Counted from the stretch's first letter, positions 16,591-25,834 are shown. The stretch is DNA of 64,000 nt from Knoellia sp. Soil729 (GCF_001427985.1 NZ_LMSA01000002.1:1294811-1358810), one strand, 5' to 3'. The notes: generated by a model from the sequence alone, not told the origin. A program made the numbers and translations.

Positions 16591-18533
16591 TGAGCCACAC
16601 GATCCGGCTGACGGTGGCCCAGGCGACGATCCGCTTCCTGGGCCAGCAGTGGTCCGAGCGTGACGGGAAACGACAGCGCCTCTTCGCCGGCTGCCTCGGC
16701 ATCTTCGGCCACGGCAACGTCGCCGGGATCGGCCAGGCCCTCCTGCAGGAGGAGCTGCGCGCGTCCGCCAACGGTGCCGCCGCCGACCTGCCCTACGTCC
16801 TGGCCCGCAACGAGCAGGCCATGGTGCACACCGCCGTGGGCTACGCGAAGCAGAAGGACCGGCTCCAGACGTGGGTCTGCACCGCCTCCGTCGGCCCCGG
16901 CTCCACCAACATGCTCACCGGCGCCGCGCTCGCGACGATCAACCGGATCCCGGTGCTGCTGCTGCCGTCGGGCACCTTCGCGACTCGGGTCTCGGCGCCG
17001 GTCCTCCAGGAGCTCGAGACGCCGTATGCCGGTGACGTCACCGTCAACGACGCCTTCCGTCCACTGTCGCGCTTCTTCGACGAGGTGATGCGCCCCGAGC
17101 AGCTGCCCTCGGCGCTGCTGTCGGCCATGCGCGCCCTCACCGACCCCGCCGAGACGGGAGCCGTGACGATCTCGCTGCCCCAGGACGTGCAGGCCGAGGC
17201 GTTCGACTGGCCGGCCGAGCTCTTCGACGAGCGCGTGTGGCACGTGCGCCGTGCAGTGCCGGAGGCGTCCCGGATCTCTGCCGCGGCCGACGTCATCCGC
17301 TCAGCGAAGAAGCCGCTCATCGTCGCGGGGGGCGGAGTCCACTACTCCGGGGCCGAGGACGTGCTGGCGGCGTTCGCGACGGCGTCCGGGATGCCCGTGT
17401 CCGAGACGCAGGCCGGCAAGGGCTCGCTGCTCCACGGCCACCCGCAGCTGGTCGGCGCGGTTGGGTCGACCGGGACCACCGCCGCCAACGCCCTCGCTGC
17501 CGAGGCCGACGTCGTCATCGGCATCGGAACCCGCTGGGGCGACTTCACGACCGCGTCACGGACTGCCTTCGCGCGCAGGGGTGTCCGTTTCGTCAACCTC
17601 AACGTCGCCGCGTTCGACGCCGGCAAGCAGGCCGGCCTCTCGGTCGTGGGCGATGCGCGCGAGTCGCTGCTGGCCCTGTCCGAGGCGCTCGACGGCTGGT
17701 CGGTGTCCGACACCTATCGCAAGCGGCAGGGCACCCTGTGGCGCCGATGGGACAAGGCCGTCGACACGGCATACAACCCTTCGCGCGAGGTGACCGACGC
17801 CCTGGCGGACGGCCTCCTCACCCAGGCCACGGTCATCGGCGCCGTCAACGAGCTGAGCGACCCGCGCGACGTCGTCCTGTGCGCGGCCGGGTCCATGCCC
17901 GGCGACCTGCACAAGCTGTGGCGGGTGCGCGACCGCAAGGGCTACCACGTCGAGTACGGCTACTCCTGCATGGGTTACGAGGTGCCCGCCTCGATCGGCA
18001 TACGGCTCGCGGACCCGACGCGTGACGTCTTCGCGATGGTCGGGGACGGTGGCTACCTCATGATGCCGACCGAGCTCGTGACCGCCGTCCAGGAGCGGGT
18101 CAAGGTCATCGTCGTGCTCGTCCAGAACCACGGCTTCCACTCCATCGGCTCCCTGTCGGAGGGACTGGGCTCGCAACGGTTCGGCACCGCCTACCGGCAG
18201 CGCGACGAGGCATCGCACCGGCTCGAGGGCGACGTCCTGCCCGTCGACCTCGCCGCCAACGCCCGTAGCCTCGGGGCGCACGTCATCGAGGTGCACTCCC
18301 GTGACGAGCTGGCCGAGGCGATTGCCGCCGCCAAGGCGTGGCCGTCCGACGGGGGCCCCGTCGTCATCCACGTCGAGACCGACCCGCATGTCTTCGGGCC
18401 CGACAGTGAGAGCTGGTGGGACGTGCCGGTCGCGCAGGTCAGCGAGCTGGAGTCGACCCAGGACGCGTTCGAGGACTACGCCACGCACAAGCAGGGCCAG
18501 CGGCCGCTGCTCGCACCGGGGGAGACGTCGTGA
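16590..18533 (+). CDS. iolD: 3D-(3,5/4)-trihydroxycyclohexane-1,2-dione hydrolase
   Basis: 647 aa, full length. Thiamine-diphosphate enzyme that opens the inositol-derived ring. N-terminal PYR domain with the glutamate segment LPYVLARNEQAMVHTAVGYA, a central domain (KKPLIVAGGGVHYSGAED), and the PP domain with the ThDP/Mg motif GDGGYLMMPTELV near 484 followed by VLVQNHGFHS. It overlaps iolB by 1 nt and the second dehydrogenase gene by 4 nt. A rare ATA codon is used where the CGGCATAC word falls (17996). Confidence 0.96.
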   Translation: MSHTIRLTVAQATIRFLGQQWSERDGKRQRLFAGCLGIFGHGNVAGIGQALLQEELRASANGAAADLPYVLARNEQAMVHTAVGYAKQKDRLQTWVCTASVGPGSTNMLTGAALATINRIPVLLLPSGTFATRVSAPVLQELETPYAGDVTVNDAFRPLSRFFDEVMRPEQLPSALLSAMRALTDPAETGAVTISLPQDVQAEAFDWPAELFDERVWHVRRAVPEASRISAAADVIRSAKKPLIVAGGGVHYSGAEDVLAAFATASGMPVSETQAGKGSLLHGHPQLVGAVGSTGTTAANALAAEADVVIGIGTRWGDFTTASRTAFARRGVRFVNLNVAAFDAGKQAGLSVVGDARESLLALSEALDGWSVSDTYRKRQGTLWRRWDKAVDTAYNPSREVTDALADGLLTQATVIGAVNELSDPRDVVLCAAGSMPGDLHKLWRVRDRKGYHVEYGYSCMGYEVPASIGIRLADPTRDVFAMVGDGGYLMMPTELVTAVQERVKVIVVLVQNHGFHSIGSLSEGLGSQRFGTAYRQRDEASHRLEGDVLPVDLAANARSLGAHVIEVHSRDELAEAIAAAKAWPSDGGPVVIHVETDPHVFGPDSESWWDVPVAQVSELESTQDAFEDYATHKQGQRPLLAPGETS

Positions 18534-19594
18534 CCTGTGTCCTGCGCGTCGGTGTCGTCGGGGTCGGGATCATGGGCGCCGACCACGCCGAGCGGCTCGT
18601 ACGGCGCACCGCCCACGCCCGGCTCGTCGCCGTGGCCGATCCGGACGAAACACGCGCGTGCGAGCTGGCCGGGCGCTTCGAGGGCGTGCGCGCCACTGCC
18701 GGCGCGCTCGAGCTCATCACCGCCGACGACGTCGACGCCGTCATCCTCGCCTCGCCGGGATTCGTCCACGAGGAGCAGGTCCTCGCCTGCCTCACGGCCG
18801 GCAAGCCGGTGCTGTGCGAGAAGCCCCTGACGATGGACTCGCAGTCCTCGCTGCGGATCGTGCGCGCCGAGCAGGAGCTGGGGCGCCGGCTCGTCCAGGT
18901 GGGGTTCATGCGCCGCTTCGACCCGGAGTACGCCCAGCTCCGGTCGGTGCTCGCGGACGGCTCCCTCGGCCGGACCCTGCTGCTGCACAACGTCCACCGC
19001 AACGCCTCCGTCCCCAACGCCGACTTCCGCTCCGAGATGATCGTGCGCGACAGCCTCGTCCACGAGATCGACGTGGCGCGCTTCCTCTTCGGTGAGGAGG
19101 TCGTGGCGATCCAGGTCTTCTCGCCGGCGCCGACCGCGCACGCTGCCGCGGGTGTCGCCGACCCGCAGGTCGCGATCCTCACCATGGCCGGCGGCGGCCT
19201 CGTGACCAACGAGGTCTTCGTCAACAGCCAGGTCGGCTACGAGGTGCGGTGCGAGGCGGTCGCCGAGCGCGGCTCGGTGCTCATCGGCCAGCCCTCCTCC
19301 GGCCTGTACTCCACCCGCCTCGCCTCGGACGGCACAGGACGCTGGGGCGGAAGCGTCCCGGCGGACTACCGCGCGAGGTTCGCCACGGCATACGACCTGG
19401 AGGTCCAGGCCTGGGTCGACGCGGCACTGCGCGGCGACACCGTCGGTCCGTCGGCCTGGGACGGCTATGCCGCGACCGCCGTCTCGAGCGCCGGCATGGC
19501 CTCGCTCGCAACGGGGGAGCGCGTGGAGGTCGCGCTCGCCGACCCCACCGAAGCCATCCACCCTGTCTCCCACCGCCCGAAGGAAGCATCATGA
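18530..19594 (+). CDS. Second Gfo/Idh/MocA inositol dehydrogenase
   Basis: 354 aa from GTG 18530, which overlaps the iolD stop. NAD-dependent dehydrogenase of the same superfamily as iolG: GVVGVGIMGADH (Rossmann), LCEKPLTMD (the EKP motif), and DSLVHEIDVARFLFGEE in the C-terminal domain. It is distinct in sequence from the first iolG, so it may act on another stereoisomer (scyllo- or D-chiro-inositol), a common arrangement in iol clusters. The substrate cannot be read from sequence. Its stop overlaps the iolA start. Confidence 0.88.
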   Translation: MTCVLRVGVVGVGIMGADHAERLVRRTAHARLVAVADPDETRACELAGRFEGVRATAGALELITADDVDAVILASPGFVHEEQVLACLTAGKPVLCEKPLTMDSQSSLRIVRAEQELGRRLVQVGFMRRFDPEYAQLRSVLADGSLGRTLLLHNVHRNASVPNADFRSEMIVRDSLVHEIDVARFLFGEEVVAIQVFSPAPTAHAAAGVADPQVAILTMAGGGLVTNEVFVNSQVGYEVRCEAVAERGSVLIGQPSSGLYSTRLASDGTGRWGGSVPADYRARFATAYDLEVQAWVDAALRGDTVGPSAWDGYAATAVSSAGMASLATGERVEVALADPTEAIHPVSHRPKEAS

Positions 19595-21093
19595 GCACCC
19601 CCACCCGCATCACCCACCTCATCGCCGGAGAGCCCTGGGAGGGCACCGCCGAGCGCACCAGCCCCGTCTACAACCCCGCCACCGGCGAGGAGACCGGCGC
19701 CCTCGACCTGGCCTCGACCGAGCTGGTCGGCGAGGTCGTCGCGCGTGCGCAGGAGGCGTGGGCGTCGCAGTGGGCCAACGCCTCGCTGTCCAAGCGCACC
19801 CAGGTGCTCTTCCGCTTTCGCGAGCTCCTCAACGAGCGCAAGGAGGACATCGCGGCGCTCATCACGGCCGAGCACGGCAAGGTCCTCTCGGACGCGCTCG
19901 GTGAGGTGACCCGTGGGCTCGAGGTCGCGGAGTTCGCCTGCGGCATCCCGCACCTGCTCAAGGGCGGGTTCACCGAGAACGCCTCGACCAAGGTCGACGT
20001 CTACTCGATCCGCCAGTCCCTCGGTGTCGTCGCCGTGATCTCACCCTTCAACTTCCCGGCCATGGTCCCGCTGTGGTTCGTGCCCGTCGCGATCGCCTGT
20101 GGCAACGCCGTGGTCCTCAAGCCCAGCGAGAAGGACCCGTCAGCCGTCGTCGCGGTGGCCGAGCTGTGGCGCGAGGCCGGCCTGCCCGACGGCATCATGA
20201 ATGTCGTGCACGGCGACAAGGAGGCTGTCGACGCGCTGCTGACGCACCCGGATGTCAAGGCCGTGTCCTTCGTCGGGTCCACGCCCATCGCGCGCTACGT
20301 CTACGAAACGGCGACGGCCCACGGCAAGCGGGTCCAGGCCCTCGGGGGCGCCAAGAACCACATGCTCGTGCTGCCCGACGCCGACCTCGACCTCGCCGCC
20401 GACGCCGCGGTCAACGCCGGCTTCGGCTCGGCCGGTGAGCGCTGCATGGCGATCTCGGCCCTCGTGGCCGTCGAGCCCATCGCCGACGACCTCATCCAGA
20501 AGATCAAGGACCGCGTCGGCAAGCTCGTGACCGGCGACGGCACCCGCGGCACGGACATGGGCCCGCTCGTGACCCAGCAGCACCGCGACAAGGTCGCGTC
20601 CTACCTCGACGCCGGCGTGGAGTCCGGCGCCGAGCTCGTCGTCGACGGCCGCGAGGTCGACGTCGATGCGGACGGTGAGGGCTTCTTCCTCGCGCCCACG
20701 CTCTTCGACAAGGTGTCGCCGGAGATGTCGATCTACCAGGACGAGATCTTCGGGCCGGTGCTCTCGGTACTGCGGGTGCAGTCCTACGACGAGGGCCTCG
20801 AGCTCATCAACGCCAACCCCTACGGCAACGGCACCGCGATCTTCACCAACGACGGTGGCGCTGCGCGTCGCTTCCAGAACGAGGTGGAGGTCGGCATGGT
20901 CGGCATCAACGTCCCGATCCCCGTGCCGATGGCCTACTACTCCTTCGGTGGGTGGAAGAACTCGCTCTTCGGCGACACCCACGCCCACGGCATGGAGGGC
21001 GTCAGCTTCTTCACCCGCGGCAAGGTCGTCACCTCCCGCTGGCTCGACCCCTCGCACGGTGGGCTCAACCTGGGCTTCCCGCAGAACAGCTGA
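19591..21093 (+). CDS. iolA: CoA-acylating methylmalonate/malonate-semialdehyde dehydrogenase
   Basis: 500 aa from ATG 19591 with AAGGA upstream. Aldehyde dehydrogenase family of the MmsA/IolA type: VISPFNFPAMVPLWFVPVA, GGAKNHMLVLPDADLD in place of the usual second Glu region, and the catalytic Cys in GSAGERCMAIS (about residue 284). It oxidises malonate semialdehyde to acetyl-CoA plus CO2, completing inositol breakdown. It is the last gene of the operon, followed by a hairpin at 21157-21185. Confidence 0.95.
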   Translation: MSTPTRITHLIAGEPWEGTAERTSPVYNPATGEETGALDLASTELVGEVVARAQEAWASQWANASLSKRTQVLFRFRELLNERKEDIAALITAEHGKVLSDALGEVTRGLEVAEFACGIPHLLKGGFTENASTKVDVYSIRQSLGVVAVISPFNFPAMVPLWFVPVAIACGNAVVLKPSEKDPSAVVAVAELWREAGLPDGIMNVVHGDKEAVDALLTHPDVKAVSFVGSTPIARYVYETATAHGKRVQALGGAKNHMLVLPDADLDLAADAAVNAGFGSAGERCMAISALVAVEPIADDLIQKIKDRVGKLVTGDGTRGTDMGPLVTQQHRDKVASYLDAGVESGAELVVDGREVDVDADGEGFFLAPTLFDKVSPEMSIYQDEIFGPVLSVLRVQSYDEGLELINANPYGNGTAIFTNDGGAARRFQNEVEVGMVGINVPIPVPMAYYSFGGWKNSLFGDTHAHGMEGVSFFTRGKVVTSRWLDPSHGGLNLGFPQNS

Positions 21094-21156
21094 CCGCAGG
21101 CGCACCGCCGGCCGGACGCCGACGGCGGGCGGACGGCATACGGAGGGAAGCTCGAG

Positions 21157-21185
21157 GGTCCGGACGGAAACGTGCCGTCCGGACC
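21157..21185 (+). terminator. Terminator of the iol operon
   Basis: Perfect 11-bp stem 21157-21167/21175-21185 (GGTCCGGACGG) with loop AAACGTG, about 65 nt after iolA. A CGGCATAC word (21134) lies just upstream. Confidence 0.75.
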
Positions 21186-21230
21186 TCAAGGTTCCCGCAT
21201 GAGGAGCAAAAGGTGGGGCGCCGCAGCGGG

Positions 21231-21737
21231 TCACCAGCCCCAGGTGCCGGGTGCTCCCTTGAACGGCCCGACGACCCGGCTCGTGACCCAGCCGCCGTAG
21301 AAGCCGCCCTGCTGCGGGGTGACGACCTCGTCGTCCACGCGGCACTCGTCCATGGCCGACGGCATGACGGCGACGTGGCCGACGAGGGCCTCGAAGCCCG
21401 GCATCGGCTCGCGATAGGTCCACGCGGCCGAGCGGGCCACCGCCTCGCCTGCGACCACGTCGAAGTACGCCGCGTCACCCTTGAACTCACACCGGGTCGA
21501 GCCCTGCGCCGGGCGCAGCGTCCCGGGCTCGAAGTCGGACTCCGGGACGTAGTAGGTCGGCGGGTGGCTCGTCTCGAGCACCCGCACCGTGCGCGTGGAG
21601 CGGGCGACGAGCCGACCGCCGAAGCGGATCTCGACGCTCTCCGAGCTCGGCTCGACCCGGGGCGGCCGTGGGTAGTCCCAGGCCGACTCCTGCCCGGGGC
21701 CGGGAACCTCGCGTGTGGCGGTCATGGCACCCATCAT
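21231..21737 (-). CDS. DUF427 domain protein
   Basis: 168 aa starting at ATG 21737, which has GGAGG 6 nt upstream; ATG 21725 is an alternative. The beta-rich DUF427 fold is recognisable by SVEIRFGGRLVARSTRTVRV, HPPTYYVPESDF and TRCEFKGDAAYFDV. The family function is not established. It lies convergent to the iol operon and after nrdB, separated by a hairpin, so it is probably monocistronic. Confidence 0.88.
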   Translation of the reverse strand: MMGAMTATREVPGPGQESAWDYPRPPRVEPSSESVEIRFGGRLVARSTRTVRVLETSHPPTYYVPESDFEPGTLRPAQGSTRCEFKGDAAYFDVVAGEAVARSAAWTYREPMPGFEALVGHVAVMPSAMDECRVDDEVVTPQQGGFYGGWVTSRVVGPFKGAPGTWGW

Positions 21738-21750
21738 GGCGGTCCTCCCT

Positions 21751-21788
21751 GTGTGCCGGGTGCTCCGTGAGGTGAGCACCCGGCACAC
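21751..21788 (-). terminator. Terminator of nrdAB
   Basis: Perfect 14-bp stem 21751-21764/21775-21788 (GTGTGCCGGGTGCT) with a 10-nt loop, 17 nt after the nrdB stop. Confidence 0.8.
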
Positions 21789-21804
21789 GGGGCCGGGCCG
21801 GGAC

Positions 21805-22827
21805 TCAGAAGTCCTCGTCGAAGCCCACCGTGCCGCTCACCCCCACCTGGTAGGCGGACACGCGGCGCTCGAAGAAGTTCGACAGCTCCTGCACGTCCTG
21901 CAGCTCCATGAACGCCAGCGGGTTGGGCGAGCCGAAGATCGGCTCGAGGCCGAGCCGCTGCATCCGTCGGTCGGCGACGTGCTCGAGGTAGGAGCGCATG
22001 TCGGCGGTCGAGAGCCCGGCGACACCACCGCCGAGCAGGTCCTGCGCGAACTGGGCCTCCGCCTCCACCCCCTCGACGAGCATCTGGCGGACCTGGGCGG
22101 TGAGCTCGTCGTCCCAGAGGTCGGGCTCCTCCTCGCGCACGGTGTCGACGACGTCGAACGCGAACGCCATGTGCATCGACTCGTCACGGAAGACCCAGTT
22201 GGTCCCCGACGCCAGACCGTTGAGCAGCCCCCTCGACCGCAGGAAGTAGACGTAGGCGAACGCCCCGTAGAAGAACAGCCCCTCGATCACCGCGGCGAAG
22301 CAGATGAGGTTGAGCAGGAAGGCCCGCCGGTGCTCCCGGGTCTCGAGCGCGTCGAGCTCGAAGACCGAGTCGATCCACCGGAAGCAGAAGTCGGCCTTGT
22401 GCTTGATCGACGGGATGGTGTCGACCGCCGCGAACGCCTCGTGCCGCTCGACCTCGTCGGGCACATAGGTGTCGAGCAGCGTGAGGTAGAACTGCACGTG
22501 CACGGCCTCCTCGAAGAGCTGGCGGCTGAGGTAGAGCCGGCCCTCCGGGGAGTTGATGTGCTGGTAGAGGTTGAGCACGAGGTTGTTGGCGACGATCGTG
22601 TCGCCGGTGGCGAAGAAGGCGACGAGCCGTGACACGAGGTGGCGCTCGGCCGCCGTGAGCCTCTTGAGGTCGGCCAGGTCCGTGTGCAGGTCGACCTCCT
22701 CGACGGTCCACGTGTTCTTGATGGCGTCGCGGTAGCGGTCGTAGAAGTGCGGGTAGCGCATCGGGCGCAGGGTGAGGTTCATCCCCGGGTCGAGCAGCAT
22801 CCGGGTGTCGGTGTGGGACAGGGTCAT
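21805..22827 (-). CDS. nrdB: Class Ia ribonucleotide reductase, radical-bearing beta subunit
   Basis: 340 aa from ATG 22827. Ferritin-like R2 protein: first metal ligand Asp76 (ATGDTIVANN), then Glu107-x2-His110 in FEEAVHVQFY with Tyr114 at the position of the stable radical tyrosine of E. coli R2 (Tyr122). It is therefore not the Phe variant seen in chlamydial class Ic. Further ligands lie in AVIEGLFFYGAF and DESMHMAF. The C-terminus GFDEDF would bind the alpha subunit. The ATG overlaps the nrdA stop by 4 nt. Regulation is shared with nrdA through the cobalamin riboswitch. Confidence 0.93.
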   Translation of the reverse strand: MTLSHTDTRMLLDPGMNLTLRPMRYPHFYDRYRDAIKNTWTVEEVDLHTDLADLKRLTAAERHLVSRLVAFFATGDTIVANNLVLNLYQHINSPEGRLYLSRQLFEEAVHVQFYLTLLDTYVPDEVERHEAFAAVDTIPSIKHKADFCFRWIDSVFELDALETREHRRAFLLNLICFAAVIEGLFFYGAFAYVYFLRSRGLLNGLASGTNWVFRDESMHMAFAFDVVDTVREEEPDLWDDELTAQVRQMLVEGVEAEAQFAQDLLGGGVAGLSTADMRSYLEHVADRRMQRLGLEPIFGSPNPLAFMELQDVQELSNFFERRVSAYQVGVSGTVGFDEDF

Positions 22828-25262
22828 TCGCAGGCCTCGCAGTTCTCGGGGTTCTCGAGGGAGCAGGCGACCGCTGCCTCGTCGGTGATGGTGAGGGCCG
22901 ACCCGGTCGGCGTGATGCTCGTCGTCGCCTGCTGGATGCGGGTCGCGGGGCGTGAGCGCAGGTAGTAGGTCGTCTTGAGCCCGGACTTCCACGCGAAGAG
23001 GTACATCGACGACAGCTTGCCGATCGTCGGCGAGGCCAGGAACAGGTTGAGCGACTGGCTCTGGTCGATGAACGGCTGGCGGGCGGCGGCGAGCTCGATG
23101 AGGGCCTTCTGCGGCAGCTCCCACGCCGTGCGGAAGAGCTGGCGCACGTCCTCGGGCAGGGCGGTCACACCCTGCACGGACCCCTCCGCGCGCTTGATCT
23201 GCTCGCGGATCTCCGGACTCCACAGGTCGCGCGACTTCAGCTCACGCACCAGCGCCGAGTTGACCTGCAGGAACTCCCCGCTGAGGGTCTCGCGCTTGAA
23301 CAGGTTGGACACCTGCGGCTCGATGCACTCGTAGCACCCGGCGATCGACGCGATCGTCGCCGTCGGGGCGATGGCGATGAGCAGGCTGTTGCGCAGTCCG
23401 TGCTCGGCGATGCGCTGACGCACCGCTTGCCAGCGCTCGGTCTGCGTGCCGGTGACGTCCCACAGGTCCGGTTGCAGGACACCGGTGCTCGCCCTTGTGC
23501 TGTCGTATGCCGGATGCGCACCTTCGCGCTCGGCGAGCTCGCTCGAGACCTCGAGTGCGGTGAGGTAGATCTCCTCGGAGATGCGGGTCGAGAGCTCCCG
23601 GGCCGGCGGGGAGTCGAAGGGCAGGCGCAGGGCGAAGAACACGTCCTGCAGCCCCATGAGTCCCAGGCCCACAGGGCGCCAGCGCGGGTTGGACGCCGCC
23701 GACTCCGGGGAGGGGTAGTAGTTGATGTCGATGACCCGGTCGAGCAACGGCACGGCGGTTCGCACAGTGGCTCGCAGCCGGTCCCAGTCCACGTCGTCGC
23801 GTCCCGGGGTGAGGTGGGCAGCGACGTTGACGGAGCCGAGGTTGCAGACGGCTGTCTCACCGTCGGAGGACACCTCGAGAATCTCGGTGCAGAGGTTCGA
23901 GAGGTGCACGATCGGCGCCCCCACCTCGCCCGAGTCGTCGGTCTGGTTGCAGGTGCGGTTGGACGCGTCCTTGAACGTCATCCACCCCTGCCCGGTCTGG
24001 GCCAGCGTCCGCATCATCCGCGAGTACAGGTCGCGTGCCTTGACCTGGCGCACCACGCGGCCCTCGGCCTCGGCGCGGCGATAGGCCTCGTCAAAGGCGG
24101 GACCCCAGAGGTCCACCAGCTCCGGTGCCTGGTCCGGGTCGATGAGGGACCACGGCTCGTCGGCCTCGACCCGGCGCATGAACTCGTCGGGGACCCAGTT
24201 CGCGAGGTTGAGGTTGTGGGTGCGCCGGGCGTCCTCCCCGGTGTTCTCGCGCAGCTCGAGGAACTCCTCCACGTCGGGGTGCCACGGCTCGAGGTAGACG
24301 CAGGCGGCACCCTTGCGCCGACCGCCCTGGTTGACTGCCGCCACCGAGGCGTCGAGCGTCCGCAGGAACGGCACGATGCCGTTGGACTGCCCGTTGGTGC
24401 CGCGGATGAGCGCCCCGCGGGAGCGGATGCGTGAGAAGCCCATGCCGATGCCGCCGGCGAACTTCGACAGCCGCGCCACCTGCTGGTAGCGGGAGTAGAT
24501 CGAGTCGAGGTCGTCCCTCGGGCTGTCGACGAGGTAGCACGACGACATCTGCGGGTGCGCCGTCCCGGAGTTGAACAGGGTCGGGCTCGAGGGCAGGTAG
24601 GCCAGGCTCGACATGAGGCGGTAGAACTCGATCGCCTCGCGCGCGGACGTGGCCAGGCCGCACGCCACCCGCAGCAGGAAGTACTGCGGCGTCTCGATGA
24701 CGAGGCGCGTGGTCGGGTGGCGCAGCAGGTAGCGGTCACCCACCGTGCGGATCCCGAAGTACTCGAAGCGGTGGTCCCCCAGGGGGTCCACCGCCCGGTC
24801 GAGCTTGCGCGCGTGGTCCTGGACGAACGCGGCGGTCTCGTCGCCGATGAGCCCATTGACGTGCCCGAGGGCGACCGACTGGCTGAACGACGCGACGCCC
24901 TGGCCGCGGACCTCCTTGTCGAGAAATGCCGACAGCAGGCGCCCGGCGAGGCGAGAGTACTGCGGCTCGTCACCGATCATCTGGGCCGCGGTCTGGATCG
25001 ACAGGTCGTCCAGCTCCGAGGTGGTGGCACCATCGTAGAGCCCGCTGATGGTGCGGGTCGCGACCCGCAGCGGGTCGATCTCCAGCAGGTCGCCGCTCAC
25101 CCGCTCGACGGCGCGCACGATCTTGCCGACGTCGACCGGTTCGAGGTCGCCGTTGCGTTTGCGCACCTGCATCTGGGGACGCTGTGGGGTGGCGTTGGTG
25201 GTGGGCGGTGCCGCTGCTTCGGGCTCCGCAGCGTTGGGGGAGCGTTGCTCCGTGACCGTCAT
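22824..25262 (-). CDS. nrdA: Class Ia ribonucleoside-diphosphate reductase, alpha subunit
   Basis: 812 aa. An N-terminal ATP-cone (about 30-120, QVRKRNGDLEPVDVGKIVRA) gives allosteric activity control. The catalytic barrel carries NLCTEI near 455 and AVCNLGSVNV after it, and substrate-site segments such as APTATIASIAG. The C-terminal Cys pair ENCEACE (Cys808, Cys811) shuttles reducing power from thioredoxin or glutaredoxin. It reduces all four ribonucleoside diphosphates together with NrdB. Transcription is predicted to be switched off by cobalamin (riboswitch) and by NrdR, implying a B12-dependent class II enzyme elsewhere in the genome. Confidence 0.95.
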   Translation of the reverse strand: MTVTEQRSPNAAEPEAAAPPTTNATPQRPQMQVRKRNGDLEPVDVGKIVRAVERVSGDLLEIDPLRVATRTISGLYDGATTSELDDLSIQTAAQMIGDEPQYSRLAGRLLSAFLDKEVRGQGVASFSQSVALGHVNGLIGDETAAFVQDHARKLDRAVDPLGDHRFEYFGIRTVGDRYLLRHPTTRLVIETPQYFLLRVACGLATSAREAIEFYRLMSSLAYLPSSPTLFNSGTAHPQMSSCYLVDSPRDDLDSIYSRYQQVARLSKFAGGIGMGFSRIRSRGALIRGTNGQSNGIVPFLRTLDASVAAVNQGGRRKGAACVYLEPWHPDVEEFLELRENTGEDARRTHNLNLANWVPDEFMRRVEADEPWSLIDPDQAPELVDLWGPAFDEAYRRAEAEGRVVRQVKARDLYSRMMRTLAQTGQGWMTFKDASNRTCNQTDDSGEVGAPIVHLSNLCTEILEVSSDGETAVCNLGSVNVAAHLTPGRDDVDWDRLRATVRTAVPLLDRVIDINYYPSPESAASNPRWRPVGLGLMGLQDVFFALRLPFDSPPARELSTRISEEIYLTALEVSSELAEREGAHPAYDSTRASTGVLQPDLWDVTGTQTERWQAVRQRIAEHGLRNSLLIAIAPTATIASIAGCYECIEPQVSNLFKRETLSGEFLQVNSALVRELKSRDLWSPEIREQIKRAEGSVQGVTALPEDVRQLFRTAWELPQKALIELAAARQPFIDQSQSLNLFLASPTIGKLSSMYLFAWKSGLKTTYYLRSRPATRIQQATTSITPTGSALTITDEAAVACSLENPENCEACE

Positions 25263-25397
25263 GACTCTCTCCTCGCGAGATCAGACCAGAGGTCCGGGTC
25301 GTGCAGGAGACGACGACACCAGGGCGAGCGGACGGCATACCGAAGCAAGCCAGCGCAACGCCTGATCTGCCGTCAGCCGTCCCGCGCGGCGTCGGAC

Positions 25398-25420
25398 CAC
25401 CGTGCCCGGCGGGCACGGTG
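25398..25420 (-). terminator. Riboswitch expression-platform hairpin
   Basis: Perfect 10-bp stem 25398-25407/25411-25420 (CACCGTGCCC) with a 3-nt loop, directly after the cobalamin aptamer and about 135 nt before nrdA. A plausible transcriptional off-switch when B12 is bound; there is no U-tract. Confidence 0.55.
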
Positions 25421-25423
25421 CGC

Positions 25424-25605
25424 TGGCAGGTCTTCGGACTCGTGGGCTCGACCGAGGTCGCCTAGTGGCCATCGCTTCCCACGCCCGAAGGCGAAGTGCT
25501 TCTCCACGCGGCGTGTGCCGCGAGGGATGGCGTTCGTTCCCACTCACCGCTGCGGGGCAGTCCCGGACTTCCACCGGGTTCCCTGTTGCCTCGACACCTC
25601 TGGGT
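25424..25605 (-). promoter_or_regulatory. Cobalamin (B12) riboswitch upstream of nrdAB
   Basis: On the minus strand the conserved aptamer pieces follow in order. They are AACAGGGAA with CCCGGTGGAAGTCCGGG (a stem), CTGCCCCGCAGCGGTGAGTG, GGGAAGCGATGGCCACTAGG, and the 3' box GAGTCCGAAGACCTGCC. This is the AdoCbl riboswitch consensus. The ends are approximate. In Streptomyces, class Ia nrdAB is similarly repressed by B12 so that the B12-dependent class II enzyme is used instead. Any reading frame over this segment is a shadow. Confidence 0.93.
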
Positions 25606-25633
25606 TGGGGCGGCGAACCAGCTGCGTCGCTCA

Positions 25634-25674
25634 CCATATATGGACGACGGGCCCAGGGCGGCGCCCACATGTGG
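25634..25674 (-). promoter_or_regulatory. Two NrdR-box-like palindromes in the nrdAB promoter region
   Basis: CCATATATGG (25634-25643) and CCACATGTGG (25665-25674) resemble the core CWATATATWG of NrdR boxes and are centred exactly 31 bp apart, the usual spacing of tandem NrdR sites (three helical turns). They lie upstream of the riboswitch aptamer; TATGGT overlapping the first site could be the -10. Confidence 0.6.
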
Positions 25675-25834
25675 TGTGTCCGCGTGTCGTTCGGACCCGA
25701 GGCACCCGGCATACCGGGAAGGGGAATGGAACCGTCATAATTTGGGTACCAGGGATGTTGCCCCGGGGAGCTTGTCCACGACGAGACCTCAGTCAACCCC
25801 CATCACACAGTCGGCTGCGCGGATGGAGGCACTC

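Noticed and set aside
21805-22827. Class Ic (chlamydial, Phe-type) R2 protein
   Set aside because: Tyr114 is present at E-x2-H-x3-Y, so the standard tyrosyl-radical class Ia applies.
25496-25834. N-terminal extension of mrpA through the riboswitch region
   Set aside because: The segment is the antisense of a cobalamin aptamer; a GGAGG site fixes mrpA at ATG 25835.
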